Source: Falsiruegeria mediterranea M17 (lineage in GTDB: Bacteria > Pseudomonadota > Alphaproteobacteria > Rhodobacterales > Rhodobacteraceae). From it: a stretch of DNA of 64,000 bases. The translations under genes and the position numbers were made by a program. The notes below the pieces were generated by a model, which had not been told where the DNA came from, ran no database searches, and saw nothing but the letters and a program-made list of their open reading frames with translations. Shown piece after piece: positions 17,716-26,407 of the stretch; the first letter of the stretch is position 1, and every line of letters starts with the position of its first letter. The stretch lies in contig NZ_ONZG01000002.1 in assembly GCF_900302455.1 (NCBI RefSeq), positions 434,001 to 498,000 on the forward strand, written 5' to 3'.

Positions 17716-18155
17716 CAGGCGGCTCCCTTCGTCCAGGCGATCTCACCTGTCGGACGCAGCTTGAGATCTGTCATCAGATCACCGTCATAGTCCGTAGTCG
17801 GCAGCGATGGCGTGACAAAGGCCTTGTATTCGAACTTGTCGCCCGTGCCCGAGCCGGTTTCCGGTGGCAGTTGCACCTCGAAGAAAACCGGTTTGCGGCT
17901 CGCTTTGAACGCGGCTGCTTCTTCATAGAGCGCCTGTGAATAGTAGCAGCTCAGCGTCAGTTCGGACGTGTCCTCCAGGCCCGGACCATACTCCTTGGAA
18001 CGACCAGGACTGTCCAGCGAAGTGCGGTCGCGATACTCCGGCGTAACTTCGGGAATGCCGACCGTCTTGCACCCTTTGATTGTCGTGTACGGGCCACCCT
18101 CGGTTGCGGACCATTTGACCGTAACGAGATCGCCGGGAATGACATTTTCTGCCAT
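17715..18155 (-). CDS. Major tail (tube) protein
   Basis: The 146-residue protein has the typical opening of phage tail tube proteins (PGDLVTVKWSATEGGPYTTI), then GIPEVTPEYRDRTSLDS and a beta-rich body ending in a DUF-type GEIAW segment. It lies between the DUF3168 terminator protein and the chaperones. A hairpin precedes it (18184-18197), so it may also have its own transcription start. Confidence 0.85.
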   Translation of the reverse strand: MAENVIPGDLVTVKWSATEGGPYTTIKGCKTVGIPEVTPEYRDRTSLDSPGRSKEYGPGLEDTSELTLSCYYSQALYEEAAAFKASRKPVFFEVQLPPETGSGTGDKFEYKAFVTPSLPTTDYDGDLMTDLKLRPTGEIAWTKGAA

Positions 18156-18174
18156 ACCTTGTTCCTTTCATGAT

Positions 18175-18197
18175 GTTAAGAAAGCCGGTCCCCCGGC
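18175..18197 (-). terminator. Hairpin with U-rich tail between tail completion and tail tube genes
   Basis: GCCGG (18184-18188) pairs with CCGGC (18193-18197); leftward it is followed by TTTCTT. Short stem, so probably a partial terminator or processing site. Confidence 0.4.
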
Positions 18198-18203
18198 CAG
18201 TGG

Positions 18204-18563
18204 TCAGGCGCGGTACCGCACCTTGAAGTCCAGCGAGAACCGCCGGATTACGTCACCGTCAGCCGCCGAATGCGCCGCCCGCCGGTTAAGTTCATAACAG
18301 CGGACAATTCCGCCAGTGTTGCGGATGGCCTCCAGGGCCAGCGCGATCTGAGCCGCCGTGTCGCGCGCATCCAGATATGTCTCGGCATCCACGTTGATCT
18401 GCACCCGCGCGGTCTCGATCCCTCCACGCCCGGTCAGCGTGTGGTTTCCCGGCCCGCTGATCTGCTGCAACGAGATCTGGGGATATGGCTGTTCCTCGTC
18501 AAACACCCCCCAAACCACTGGATGACCCAGCGGCGACAGGACTTGAAAAAGCGTCTCTTCCAT
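18204..18563 (-). CDS. DUF3168 tail completion (terminator) protein
   Basis: The 119-residue protein shows the DUF3168 pattern: an N-terminal helix, PYPQISLQQISGPGNHTL, and ARVQINVDAETYLDARDTAA. It has the usual size for the lambda gpU/HK97 gp10-region tail terminator group. Start and stop abut neighbours in the head-tail cassette. Confidence 0.85.
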   Translation of the reverse strand: MEETLFQVLSPLGHPVVWGVFDEEQPYPQISLQQISGPGNHTLTGRGGIETARVQINVDAETYLDARDTAAQIALALEAIRNTGGIVRCYELNRRAAHSAADGDVIRRFSLDFKVRYRA

Positions 18564-19036
18564 CAGCTCGCCGCCTTCGCCGCCCGGCGCGCCGCCCGCG
18601 CCAGGGTCTTTTCAATCTCTGACCAGACCTCTGCGCGCAGGATCTTCAACATGCGCGCCCGGTTCTTGTCCCAGGCGGGCCGCATGAAAGGGTCAGCCAT
18701 GACCGCCCCCGTGAACTTGCCCGATTTGTGATAACGAGGCCCGGTGCCAAACTCGATCAAATGGGCATGCGGTGCCCCGCGTCCCTCATCATCCATCGGC
18801 CCGACATAGAGCGCGACTTTGGTGCGCCCCTGATCCCTGCGCGCCTGCGCCTTCTGGCGTGGCGTCAACTTGCTGGCGATCGCGATCTCAAAGGGGGACG
18901 CCGCTGCATCATGTGCCACGGGCCGCAAGGATTTCTTCATCGCCCGGCGCACCACCCCCTTGGCGGTGCCCCGCTTCATACCGGCCAGCGCGCGTTCGAT
19001 GTCGCCCGCGCCCTCGATCTTCATCTTGACTGACAT
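18563..19036 (-). CDS. HK97 gp10-like head-tail protein
   Basis: The 157-residue basic protein reads MKIEGAGDIERALAGMKRGT with a VGPMDDEGRGAPHAHLIEFG block and GAVMADPFMRPAWD, the hallmark HxxxxEFGT...PFxRPA pattern of the HK97-gp10 family. It acts in tail attachment or completion. It shares one base with the next gene. Confidence 0.9.
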   Translation of the reverse strand: MSVKMKIEGAGDIERALAGMKRGTAKGVVRRAMKKSLRPVAHDAAASPFEIAIASKLTPRQKAQARRDQGRTKVALYVGPMDDEGRGAPHAHLIEFGTGPRYHKSGKFTGAVMADPFMRPAWDKNRARMLKILRAEVWSEIEKTLARAARRAAKAAS

Positions 19037-19042
19037 AGGCCC

Positions 19043-19363
19043 TCACTTCGTCCAGGCGGAAATCTCGATCCAGCGACGACGCCCAAGGGTTTTCACCCCT
19101 GTGATCTGCCATTCGCGACCGTCGAACATCAGCCGATCATCGCCCGTGATCGCAGCCATGCTCGCGCTGTATCGCACCACAAACCGCGCGGCGCTGACCC
19201 CTTCGACATGCCCGCCCCGCATCCGTTCACCATCGCTGACAGGCGAGTATGCCGCCCATACCTTGGGACCATCATCGAACCCTTTGAGCGGTTCGCCCAA
19301 AGCGTTCTTGCCTGCCTGCCGTGTTCGCAGAACAATCAGGCTGTCCAGATTTCCGATGTTCAT
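19043..19363 (-). CDS. Head-tail joining (head closure) protein
   Basis: The 106-residue protein matches the phage head-tail adaptor style: LDSLIVLRTRQAGKNALGEP, WAAYSPVSDGERMRGG, and a C-terminal DRLMFDGREWQITGVKTLGR. It sits between the connector and the gp10-like gene, as in other HK97-type phages. Confidence 0.85.
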   Translation of the reverse strand: MNIGNLDSLIVLRTRQAGKNALGEPLKGFDDGPKVWAAYSPVSDGERMRGGHVEGVSAARFVVRYSASMAAITGDDRLMFDGREWQITGVKTLGRRRWIEISAWTK

Positions 19364-19387
19364 AAATACAGCCCTAAAAGCGCCAAA

Positions 19388-19978
19388 CTAGACGGCAAAT
19401 CTACGGTATCGAGCGGTCAACCGGTCGACCCCCAGCTGAAGTTCTGAAGTGACTGCACCCTCAATTTCCGCCTGACGGTTCTCAAAGAAATGCGCCAACA
19501 ACAGCTTTGCAGCCTGCTTGATGTCCGCGGGCACAGAAGCAACGTCGACCCATCCTGCAGTAAACAGAACCTCGACGGCATCGGGTCGATCAGCCAACGG
19601 TGGACACTCAAATGAAGCCAGCAGCACCACTTGAGAAAGCCGTCCTGCGCGCCTCACCACGTAGTGTTCGGCCGGAACAACCTGGGCCCCGCCGACCATG
19701 GGCAGGTAGCGCATCTCATCGACGGAAGAGATGCGCGGGAACGGCAGACGCAGAAGCTTGGGAGTGAACCCGCTGGCCTTCACAGACCAGTGCTGTGCCA
19801 CCATTGGAAAGCCCAATCCGCCAAACCCATCCTCGTCCACATCGAGGAATGAAGAGGCCGCAGCGATGGCTTGCTGAATGTCGGCGTCATGATCCCCACC
19901 GATGATCCGCAGATGATCGCGGGCCTCATCGAGGCTCACCAGATCCAAAGTCGCGCCGCTCTGCCGTTTTAACCACAT
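19388..19978 (-). CDS. Head-tail connector (gp6-like) protein
   Basis: The 196-residue protein starts with SLDEARDHLRI and IQQAIAAASSFLD, the helical signature of gp6-like connectors (LDEAKxHLRI...DxxIxxLIxAA). Its late segment has IKQAAKLLLAHFFENR. It binds beneath the portal to form the DNA exit channel. Confidence 0.9.
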   Translation of the reverse strand: MWLKRQSGATLDLVSLDEARDHLRIIGGDHDADIQQAIAAASSFLDVDEDGFGGLGFPMVAQHWSVKASGFTPKLLRLPFPRISSVDEMRYLPMVGGAQVVPAEHYVVRRAGRLSQVVLLASFECPPLADRPDAVEVLFTAGWVDVASVPADIKQAAKLLLAHFFENRQAEIEGAVTSELQLGVDRLTARYRRFAV

Positions 19979-19991
19979 CGCTCAGCCCCGC

Positions 19992-20249
19992 TTAAGTCGC
20001 CTTGGCGTTTTCAGGCTTCTGCGCCTTGTTGGACGCAGGCGTGTCGGATTTGTTCTCGACCGTGGGTTCGGACTTCTCGCCCTCGGACTGAGCTGCGCCA
20101 TCATTGTCGGACGGATCGACCAAAGTGCCGCTTGCGACCAGATGCGCAACACTGTTCGGCTTTGCGTCGCGGGTGTCGCCCACGTCGTACCACTTGTCAC
20201 CCTGATGCGGGCGCATGACTTTGTATTCCATCGGATTGTCCTCTCTCAA
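19992..20249 (-). CDS. Small hypothetical virion-region protein
   Basis: The 85-residue protein has an N-terminal folded part (MEYKVMRPHQGDKWYDVGDT) and an acidic/lysine-rich low-complexity tail rich in E, K, P and A. It lies between capsid and connector genes, where decoration or DNA-packaging accessory proteins such as lambda FI occur. An internal Met at residue 7 may be the start. Confidence 0.6.
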   Translation of the reverse strand: MREDNPMEYKVMRPHQGDKWYDVGDTRDAKPNSVAHLVASGTLVDPSDNDGAAQSEGEKSEPTVENKSDTPASNKAQKPENAKAT

Positions 20250-20273
20250 AGAAAAAGGGGCGCGAACGCCCCT
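20250..20273 (-). terminator. Rho-independent terminator after the capsid gene
   Basis: AGGGGCG (20256-20262) pairs with CGCCCCT (20267-20273) around CGAA; leftward it is followed by five T residues. It could end a capsid-rich transcript and lower expression of the genes below. Confidence 0.7.
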
Positions 20274-20296
20274 CGTTTGGTTACTGCGTCGGCGGA

Positions 20297-21496
20297 TCAG
20301 GCCACGCGGTCGAAGTCGCCGTAGATGAAGGTCTCAGGACGATAAACCGCCAGCGCCAATCGTTCTTCTGCGAGGATGGTCACCTTGTTCCGGGTGAAGT
20401 CATCATTCTGGAAACCGGTCTCGATGCGGGAAGCCCACTGGTCAAAAATCTGAGCCCCCATGTCAAACGCACCAACCAGCACCTTGTCCACGGTCATTGC
20501 GGGCGTGGCCACAACAGGCAGGCCCCAAAGCGTAGGTGCAAGACTTCCCTGCGGATTGCCGATGATGTAGCGGCCTTCGCTGTCTTTCAGGGTTTCGATA
20601 AACGCCCAATCGGTTGGGTGCAGGACAATGCCCGTAGCCGGGTACTCGGCCAGAACCGCCTGAAGCGCCATATAGCGGATCCGATCGATCGATGTGCCGG
20701 CCGGGAAACCAGCCGGAGCCGCATAGGCCGTAGCCTGCGGAACAATGCCATTCAGGTTTTCGCCGGTCCCGTCACCAAAGAGCAACTGCAGTTCTTCTTT
20801 GAAAGCCAAACCATAAAGCAGGCGATTGTCGATGATGGACCGGATCTGCGCCACATCGGACAGGGTTTGCTTCGAGGTGCGCATCCAATGCGCGATTACT
20901 TTGGTACGGGTCTGCACTTCTTCGATGGAGAAGTCAGATTGCGGTTTCAAACCGCCCTCAGCCACCATATCGGCGTTGTTCGCAAAACCGGTCTCACGGT
21001 CATAGTCGATCAGCGAACTATCGGTTTGACCCGGCATCAGAAGACCACGGATGGTCATCCGACGCTGTGGCAGCGGCTGAATACCTGGCAGATGTGTCGA
21101 ATGCACAGCGGCACCAAGTCCACCCGCACCGCCAGTTGTGGTTGTCAGATCCGCCTTGACTTCCAGCGACGCGCTGTCGCCTTTGCGCGGATTGTCCTGG
21201 AAGGTTTTGAATTCGTCGCATTCGACAAACTGGGCGCCGACCGACTTCTGCTGATCCGCACCATCATCGCCGCCGCGATCCAGCTTCTGCTCCAACTCTT
21301 CGAGCTTGGCTTTGACGCCGTTCATTCCGGTCAATGCCTCGTCCGCGTCATTCTTCGCCTTCTGGCTCAGTTTCTCGCCAGACTCAGCCTTGCCACGCGC
21401 GTCCTCGGCAATCTCTTTCAGCTTGTCGAACTGCTTGTCGAACGCAGCTTTGGTTTCCGCTGCCAGCTCGGCAGCCGATTTCGTTTCACCCGACAT
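20297..21496 (-). CDS. HK97-type major capsid protein
   Basis: The 399-residue protein has an N-terminal coiled coil (about 1-75, the scaffold-like delta domain, presumably removed by the protease) and a linker. The HK97 fold follows, with QTDSSLIDYDRETGFANNAD, KVIAHWMRTSKQTLSD, DNRLLYGLAFKEELQLLFGD and the C-terminal LALAVYRPETFIYGDF. It follows portal and protease in standard order. Confidence 0.95.
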   Translation of the reverse strand: MSGETKSAAELAAETKAAFDKQFDKLKEIAEDARGKAESGEKLSQKAKNDADEALTGMNGVKAKLEELEQKLDRGGDDGADQQKSVGAQFVECDEFKTFQDNPRKGDSASLEVKADLTTTTGGAGGLGAAVHSTHLPGIQPLPQRRMTIRGLLMPGQTDSSLIDYDRETGFANNADMVAEGGLKPQSDFSIEEVQTRTKVIAHWMRTSKQTLSDVAQIRSIIDNRLLYGLAFKEELQLLFGDGTGENLNGIVPQATAYAAPAGFPAGTSIDRIRYMALQAVLAEYPATGIVLHPTDWAFIETLKDSEGRYIIGNPQGSLAPTLWGLPVVATPAMTVDKVLVGAFDMGAQIFDQWASRIETGFQNDDFTRNKVTILAEERLALAVYRPETFIYGDFDRVA

Positions 21497-21534
21497 GGGA
21501 TCTCTCCTGATTTCTGTTCAGATTGGAGGGCTTT

Positions 21535-22197
21535 TCACCCGTTGAGAGCAGTGAAGAACGCCACCGCCTCAGTCTCCGCAACGGCAGGATCCCCCTGCCC
21601 TTTCAGGTGGATGCGCGCGGCACGCTCCGCCTGTGAGTTCGAAAGGCCAACTCCCTTGACCAGTTTTCCGAACTCCCGCTCAGTCAGCCGATCCCCGGCC
21701 TTGAGCTTGTTCAACACCTCTTCCGGCACGTCCGTCTTGGCCGACACACGCGCGCTCGTCAGCATCGGGAACGTCACCAGCGAGACCTCCCACAGGTCCA
21801 GCTCGGTCAACACCCGGACGCCATTGTCTTCCTTGTGGGCCTTTATCGTCCGGTACCCAATCGAAAGACCATCCACCGATCCCGCCTTGATCAGGGCAAT
21901 CGCTTCGCGCCCTTTGGTGACTTCGTTCAGGATCCGGCCCTTGACCCAGAGGCCCCTGTCATCTTCGCGCACCTCTTCCCAGACGCCAATCGGGTGGCCG
22001 GGATCATGCTGCCACAGCATTTTGACCTTCCGCTCGTCAGAGGCCAACTTTACCAGGCTCGCCTTGTACGCCCCGCTGGCGACCATATCACCGCCACCGT
22101 CCACTTCCCCGAACAGGCTCGCATAGCCTTCGATTGCACCGTTCTCAGAAACGGTTTTCAAGTCTACGGCCAGCTCCTTGGTTTCGAGCGTCATCAC
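21535..22197 (-). CDS. HK97-family prohead protease
   Basis: The 220-residue protein opens with a beta strand followed by IEGYASLFGEVDGGGD. KMLWQHDPGHPIG supplies the catalytic His, and GSVDGLSIGYRT the catalytic Ser (peptidase U35 pattern). The start overlaps the portal stop by four bases. It would cleave the capsid delta domain during maturation. Confidence 0.95.
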   Translation of the reverse strand: MMTLETKELAVDLKTVSENGAIEGYASLFGEVDGGGDMVASGAYKASLVKLASDERKVKMLWQHDPGHPIGVWEEVREDDRGLWVKGRILNEVTKGREAIALIKAGSVDGLSIGYRTIKAHKEDNGVRVLTELDLWEVSLVTFPMLTSARVSAKTDVPEEVLNKLKAGDRLTEREFGKLVKGVGLSNSQAERAARIHLKGQGDPAVAETEAVAFFTALNG

Positions 22198-23402
22198 GCT
22201 TCTCCTGTTTCAGTGATTGGAATGTTCTGCATCTGCAAGCGCACCACATCGCCACCCTCGACCGGCGGCTGGTTTTCCAAAGCCCGAACCTCATTGATGG
22301 TCAGGCCACCGATCTGGCTCATGATCTGGTAGTATGCCGCCCGGCTGGCGGGATCTCCGCGCAATAGACCGTCCATGTTGATACGCGCTGAGAACCCCGC
22401 CGCCCGGTCCTCTGGCGTGAGAAGCTGTTTGCGCACGGCCTGTTCAATCCGCTTCACGCGCCGCCGCAGATAGAACTTGGTGAACATCAGAACCTGCTGG
22501 TCAACGCTGGTTGGCCAGGCCGTTGAAGAACCAGCATGACCAATCAAGGCAGGTGGCACCTGAAAGAACCGGCAAATCTCTTCGACTGAAAACTGCCGCG
22601 TTTCCAGCATTTGTGCATCTTCGGGCGAAACGCTGATTGGCGAAAACTCCATGCCTCCCTCAGCAATGAAGGGCTTTCCGCTGTTCGCAGCACCAATGTA
22701 CTTGTCCGCAATGCCATCAACGACGGCACGCTCAGTTTCACTCAACCAGTCGCTGAAAGTGAGCACCCCACCAGGACGCATCCCATTCTCAAACGTACTG
22801 GCAGCGGCCTGCTCTGCAGCGAGCGCCGCCGTAAACGTTCGGCTGCCAAATTGCAGAGTGGACATTCCGCCAAGAGCGTTGCCGCCCGGTCCACGAACAT
22901 GGAACACGTCGCGATCCAACCGGGTGAACGCCTTGCCATCGCTGGTCCAACGATACTCGATCCGGCCATTGCTCAAACGCCGCACTGACATTGCATCCGG
23001 TTGAATCGGATAGAGCGCTTTGATCACGCCGCGACTGTCCCGCGACACATCCGCATAGCAGTTTCCGCGCAACTCAAGCGACAGGTTCATGAAGTCCCAG
23101 AAATCCAAAGCTGTCTGGTCGAAGTTCGGGCTTTCATAGATCACCTTGTGCAGCGGATGCGCGCCCGCCACTTTCGGGAACCCGGCATCATCCCGCTGTA
23201 CAATTTCAAACGGCAGCGACGACAAGGTGCCGCTGATCAGGTTCGAGCAGGCCCAGACCGCCGAAAGCCCCATGCTGGATCGTGGCGTGACGCGCTCGGC
23301 TGACGCGTCCGAATGGCCGCGCCTGTCCGTCCATTTCACCGAGTCAGACAACTTCACCTGCAGACCAAAAGCAGACAGCGCCTTGTGCAAAATTCCCATC
23401 AA
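22194..23402 (-). CDS. HK97-family portal protein
   Basis: The 402-residue protein carries portal motifs: VWACSNLISGTLSSLPFEIV, HPLHKVIYESPNFDQTALDF, RGNCYADVSRDSRG and RRRVKRIEQAVRKQLLTPED. It forms the dodecameric vertex for DNA packaging. Four-base overlaps link it to the terminase and the protease. A Met one codon later (MGILHK) is an equally good start. Confidence 0.95.
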   Translation of the reverse strand: MMGILHKALSAFGLQVKLSDSVKWTDRRGHSDASAERVTPRSSMGLSAVWACSNLISGTLSSLPFEIVQRDDAGFPKVAGAHPLHKVIYESPNFDQTALDFWDFMNLSLELRGNCYADVSRDSRGVIKALYPIQPDAMSVRRLSNGRIEYRWTSDGKAFTRLDRDVFHVRGPGGNALGGMSTLQFGSRTFTAALAAEQAAASTFENGMRPGGVLTFSDWLSETERAVVDGIADKYIGAANSGKPFIAEGGMEFSPISVSPEDAQMLETRQFSVEEICRFFQVPPALIGHAGSSTAWPTSVDQQVLMFTKFYLRRRVKRIEQAVRKQLLTPEDRAAGFSARINMDGLLRGDPASRAAYYQIMSQIGGLTINEVRALENQPPVEGGDVVRLQMQNIPITETGEA

Positions 23403-25198
23403 GTTGCTCCTAGCGATGCAAAGAAGCTGCTGCGACGCTCTTTGCTGTCATCGTCTTCCTCTGCCTGGCACAGCGGCCAAAGCGCGTTGATCGCAGCATC
23501 GATCCCGTCGATCTTGTCTTCCGGTGCCAGCTTGGTCGGAAATATGTAGTCCCCGCCCGGCACCTGCTTCAGCAGCGTGTTGCCCGCCATCCAGGTCAGC
23601 ACCTGATTGCCATCGTGCAGAAACCTGTGATCATCCACTGCGGCAATCAGCTTGTTGAACGGCTCATTTGTGTTTGCCGCGCGTTTGCGCAGCTCCACCG
23701 CCAAAATTCCGGCCGCATCCCACGTCGCCGCCATCTGTTGCGCAAACTGCGCGTCATAGACCACCATTTCCACGTCGAAGGCGGGCAGATCGCCCCAGCC
23801 CCATTCGTTTCGCGGATCATGGTCCGCACCATGGCCACAGAGCTGCATCACCAGCGCTTCGACCAACCGCAGATCCAGTTCCGCGCCCGGCGTTGTCGTG
23901 ATCAGGCCCTTGCTGGCCCACCCCCACAGGTGCTCATTGCCCGGCGCATCCACGACTTTCTGCGGCAAACAATGCCAACTGAAGGCGGTCATCGGCCCCT
24001 TTGCCGGGTCACTTTCGTCTGGAAAGACCACCACCACGCTTGAAGGGTCATGGCGGGTCGCCAGGTCAACGCCGATGTAACAGCGCCGCCCGGCAAAATG
24101 TTCGATCCTCAGCGACGTGTCTTCACCAGCGCGCCACCCTTCCATGTCGATGGCGGACGCACCCACGCTGGTCCAGATGTCCAGATGTTTGCGCAGGAAT
24201 TCACCCATCGCCGCCGGGCTGGCCGCTGCTTTTTTCCATTCGTCCTGCATGTATTGCAACGATTTGGCTGCATGCAGGGACGGGTTGGCTTTTTCCCAGG
24301 CGATAGGATCGCCCGGATCATCACCCTCATCGGCCTCAAAAATCAGCCCGAAATAGCTGTCATCCTCGAAAGTGCCATCCAAAATTCGCTGCAGATACTT
24401 CCGCTGCTCATAGCAGATCCCCGCAGTGTTATAGCCCGCCGTGGTGATCGCAATCAGCAGCGGCTGTTCGCGGGCCCCCAGGGCGCTGGCCATTGAATCC
24501 CAAACGTCGCGCTTTTCGTGCTCATGCAATTCATCGACAATCGCACAATGCGGGTTCTTGCCATCCTTCGACTTGGTTTGGCTGGCGACCGCCTGGAACA
24601 GCGCCGCCGGATCTCCGGTCTTGATCTTGTGTTCTTCGACATGCAGCCCCAGAACCTCGTCCAAGGCCATACCGCCAACCTGCCCCGACAGGGCCATGAC
24701 CCGCGCCGCGTCAAAGACAATCCGCGCCTGATGGGTCGAAGCGGCTGCGGAATAGACCTTTGCCCCCGGCTCGCCATCCACGGTCAGGAAATAGAGACCA
24801 ACGCCAGCCAGCAAGGTTGATTTGCCGTTCTTTCGAGGCACTTCGACATAGGCGGTACGGAACCGGCGAACGCCCGTGACCATGTGACGCCAACCTCCGA
24901 TCTGACTGATCAGAAACGCCTGCCACCCCAGAAGAGTGATGGTTTCGCCGCGCGCCGCCCAAGCGCCTTCGATGTGCGGCAACGCCTCCATGAACGCGCA
25001 CATGTGTTCCGCCGCCTCCATGTCAAAGACATAAGGGAACTGGTCTGTGCCGGCGCGTTTCAGATCGGCCCGGAACCGCTTGCAGGCCTGCTTTGCCCGT
25101 TTGCAGCTTGGCCGCTTGTTCGACAGAACGTCCTCGACCCAATCGAGCGCGCGATCCACAATGGGTGTCTCGACCTGCACTGCTGCCGCCGCGCTCAT
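23399..25198 (-). CDS. terL: Terminase large subunit
   Basis: The 599-residue motor has a Walker A-like VEVPRKNGKSTLLAG (about residues 115-129), a Walker B CAIVDELHEHEKRD, and a coupling region. The C-terminal RNase H-like nuclease shows YIGVDLATRHDPSSVVVVFP and a final DGIDAAINAL acidic motif. It packages phage DNA through the portal. It is coupled by a 4-base overlap to the small subunit. Confidence 0.95.
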   Translation of the reverse strand: MSAAAAVQVETPIVDRALDWVEDVLSNKRPSCKRAKQACKRFRADLKRAGTDQFPYVFDMEAAEHMCAFMEALPHIEGAWAARGETITLLGWQAFLISQIGGWRHMVTGVRRFRTAYVEVPRKNGKSTLLAGVGLYFLTVDGEPGAKVYSAAASTHQARIVFDAARVMALSGQVGGMALDEVLGLHVEEHKIKTGDPAALFQAVASQTKSKDGKNPHCAIVDELHEHEKRDVWDSMASALGAREQPLLIAITTAGYNTAGICYEQRKYLQRILDGTFEDDSYFGLIFEADEGDDPGDPIAWEKANPSLHAAKSLQYMQDEWKKAAASPAAMGEFLRKHLDIWTSVGASAIDMEGWRAGEDTSLRIEHFAGRRCYIGVDLATRHDPSSVVVVFPDESDPAKGPMTAFSWHCLPQKVVDAPGNEHLWGWASKGLITTTPGAELDLRLVEALVMQLCGHGADHDPRNEWGWGDLPAFDVEMVVYDAQFAQQMAATWDAAGILAVELRKRAANTNEPFNKLIAAVDDHRFLHDGNQVLTWMAGNTLLKQVPGGDYIFPTKLAPEDKIDGIDAAINALWPLCQAEEDDDSKERRSSFFASLGAT

Positions 25199-25644
25199 TG
25201 ACCGCCGCTACCTCTACGCTGGAAGGTCTGAAACGGTGTGACGTTACCTTTCGGCTGGGTGTCGCCACCGCCGAACAAATCGTCCAGGAAGCTGGTCTGC
25301 GCCCCGTTGCCATTCTTGGAACGGGCATAGGGTGTCGCCAGCAGCTCACGCTGTAGACCCATGATCTTGTTTTCGTGAAACGCCCGGCGCTGTTCGTCGC
25401 CGGACAGGTACTTGTCCTTGGTCGCGGTGAAGTCGGCCTTGTCAATCTTGCGCGACAGGCGATCATGCGCCGCCATATGCAGGCCCCAAAGGCAGACCAG
25501 TCGGAAAACCGGCTCATCGATCACCTTCTCGCGCTTTGTCGCGGTCAACATCGCCAACGCGTGTTTTTCCTCTTCAGCGCCGAAGTGTTCAGGCCAACCA
25601 CCCAAGAGGGCAATCAACTGCTCAAGACTGTTCAGATCGGGCAT
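25195..25644 (-). CDS. Probable terminase small subunit
   Basis: The 149-residue protein directly precedes and overlaps the large subunit. It has helical segments (FRLVCLWGLHMAAHDRLSRK, DEQRRAFHENKIMGLQRELL) and a disordered C-terminus. Size and position fit the DNA-recognising small subunit; sequence alone is only suggestive. Confidence 0.75.
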   Translation of the reverse strand: MPDLNSLEQLIALLGGWPEHFGAEEEKHALAMLTATKREKVIDEPVFRLVCLWGLHMAAHDRLSRKIDKADFTATKDKYLSGDEQRRAFHENKIMGLQRELLATPYARSKNGNGAQTSFLDDLFGGGDTQPKGNVTPFQTFQRRGSGGQ

Positions 25645-25703
25645 ACCCCCCCCTCTAAAATTACACGCGGAAAAATCTGATTACCCCCGCCGGTCCCGGG
25701 CAT

Positions 25704-26102
25704 TCAGGCTGTGGACTTTTGATCCCCCCCACCTGCGCGCCGCTCGGCCCGTTGTTTCTTGGTGTCGTGGCAGGACTTGCACAACGACTGCAATTCACCG
25801 AACCAGAACAAGCCGTGATCACCATTGTGCGGGACAACATGGTCCGCGATGGTGGCCAACCGCTTCGAATGCTCCGGGCACATCACACACAACGGTTCCG
25901 CTGCGAGCTGCCGAGCCCGCCGCCCGTTCGGGCCGCACCATGCTTTGCGTTTGTACCACTTGCGATAGGGAATACTGGCCCGCTTTGCGTCCGCAGGCCG
26001 ATCCCGGTCCCTCTTGTTCTGCACCGCGTGGGCTTCACAGTAAGCCGACCCAAGGTCGACCAGCCGGGAACAGCCTGGGTGCGCGCAGGGTTTCTTCGGC
26101 AT
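25704..26102 (-). CDS. HNH endonuclease
   Basis: The 132-residue protein has an N-terminal Cys/His-rich segment (KKPCAHPGCSRL) and a core HNH motif (ADHVVPHNGD, then LQSLCKSCHDTKKQR) with zinc-binding pairs CVMC and CKSC. HNH proteins next to terminase genes assist cos cleavage and packaging in HK97-type phages, which suggests cohesive-end packaging. Confidence 0.9.
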   Translation of the reverse strand: MPKKPCAHPGCSRLVDLGSAYCEAHAVQNKRDRDRPADAKRASIPYRKWYKRKAWCGPNGRRARQLAAEPLCVMCPEHSKRLATIADHVVPHNGDHGLFWFGELQSLCKSCHDTKKQRAERRAGGGDQKSTA

Positions 26103-26136
26103 CGCACCCTCTTGGACGTTAGCAGGTCACCAACGC

Positions 26137-26167
26137 AAAAGCGCCCGACAGGGTTTCCTGCGGGCGC
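26137..26167 (-). terminator. Terminator between early and late leftward genes
   Basis: GCGCCCG (26141-26147) pairs with CGGGCGC (26161-26167), with CAGG/CCTG extending the stem; leftward it is followed by TTTT. It lies just upstream of the HNH-terminase operon, where a late antiterminator would act. Confidence 0.65.
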
Positions 26168-26407
26168 AATTCGGTCGAGGGCAAGATGTCAACAGAGTGA
26201 CTTTCAAGTCAAGCCTTATTTCAGCAGTCAGCCCAAAGCGGTCATGTCTGTCTTGCACGTCGGGCGGGGAGCCGACGTTCGCTGTTAGAGCAAAGGAGCA
26301 GCTATCGTTTACCACAAGCGGACTTTCTTCTTACTCTTCTGAAAATTGATAACTACGGCTTTAGTTCTCGGTGAAACTGAGCCACTATCCCTTTATTGGA
26401 AGACGAA

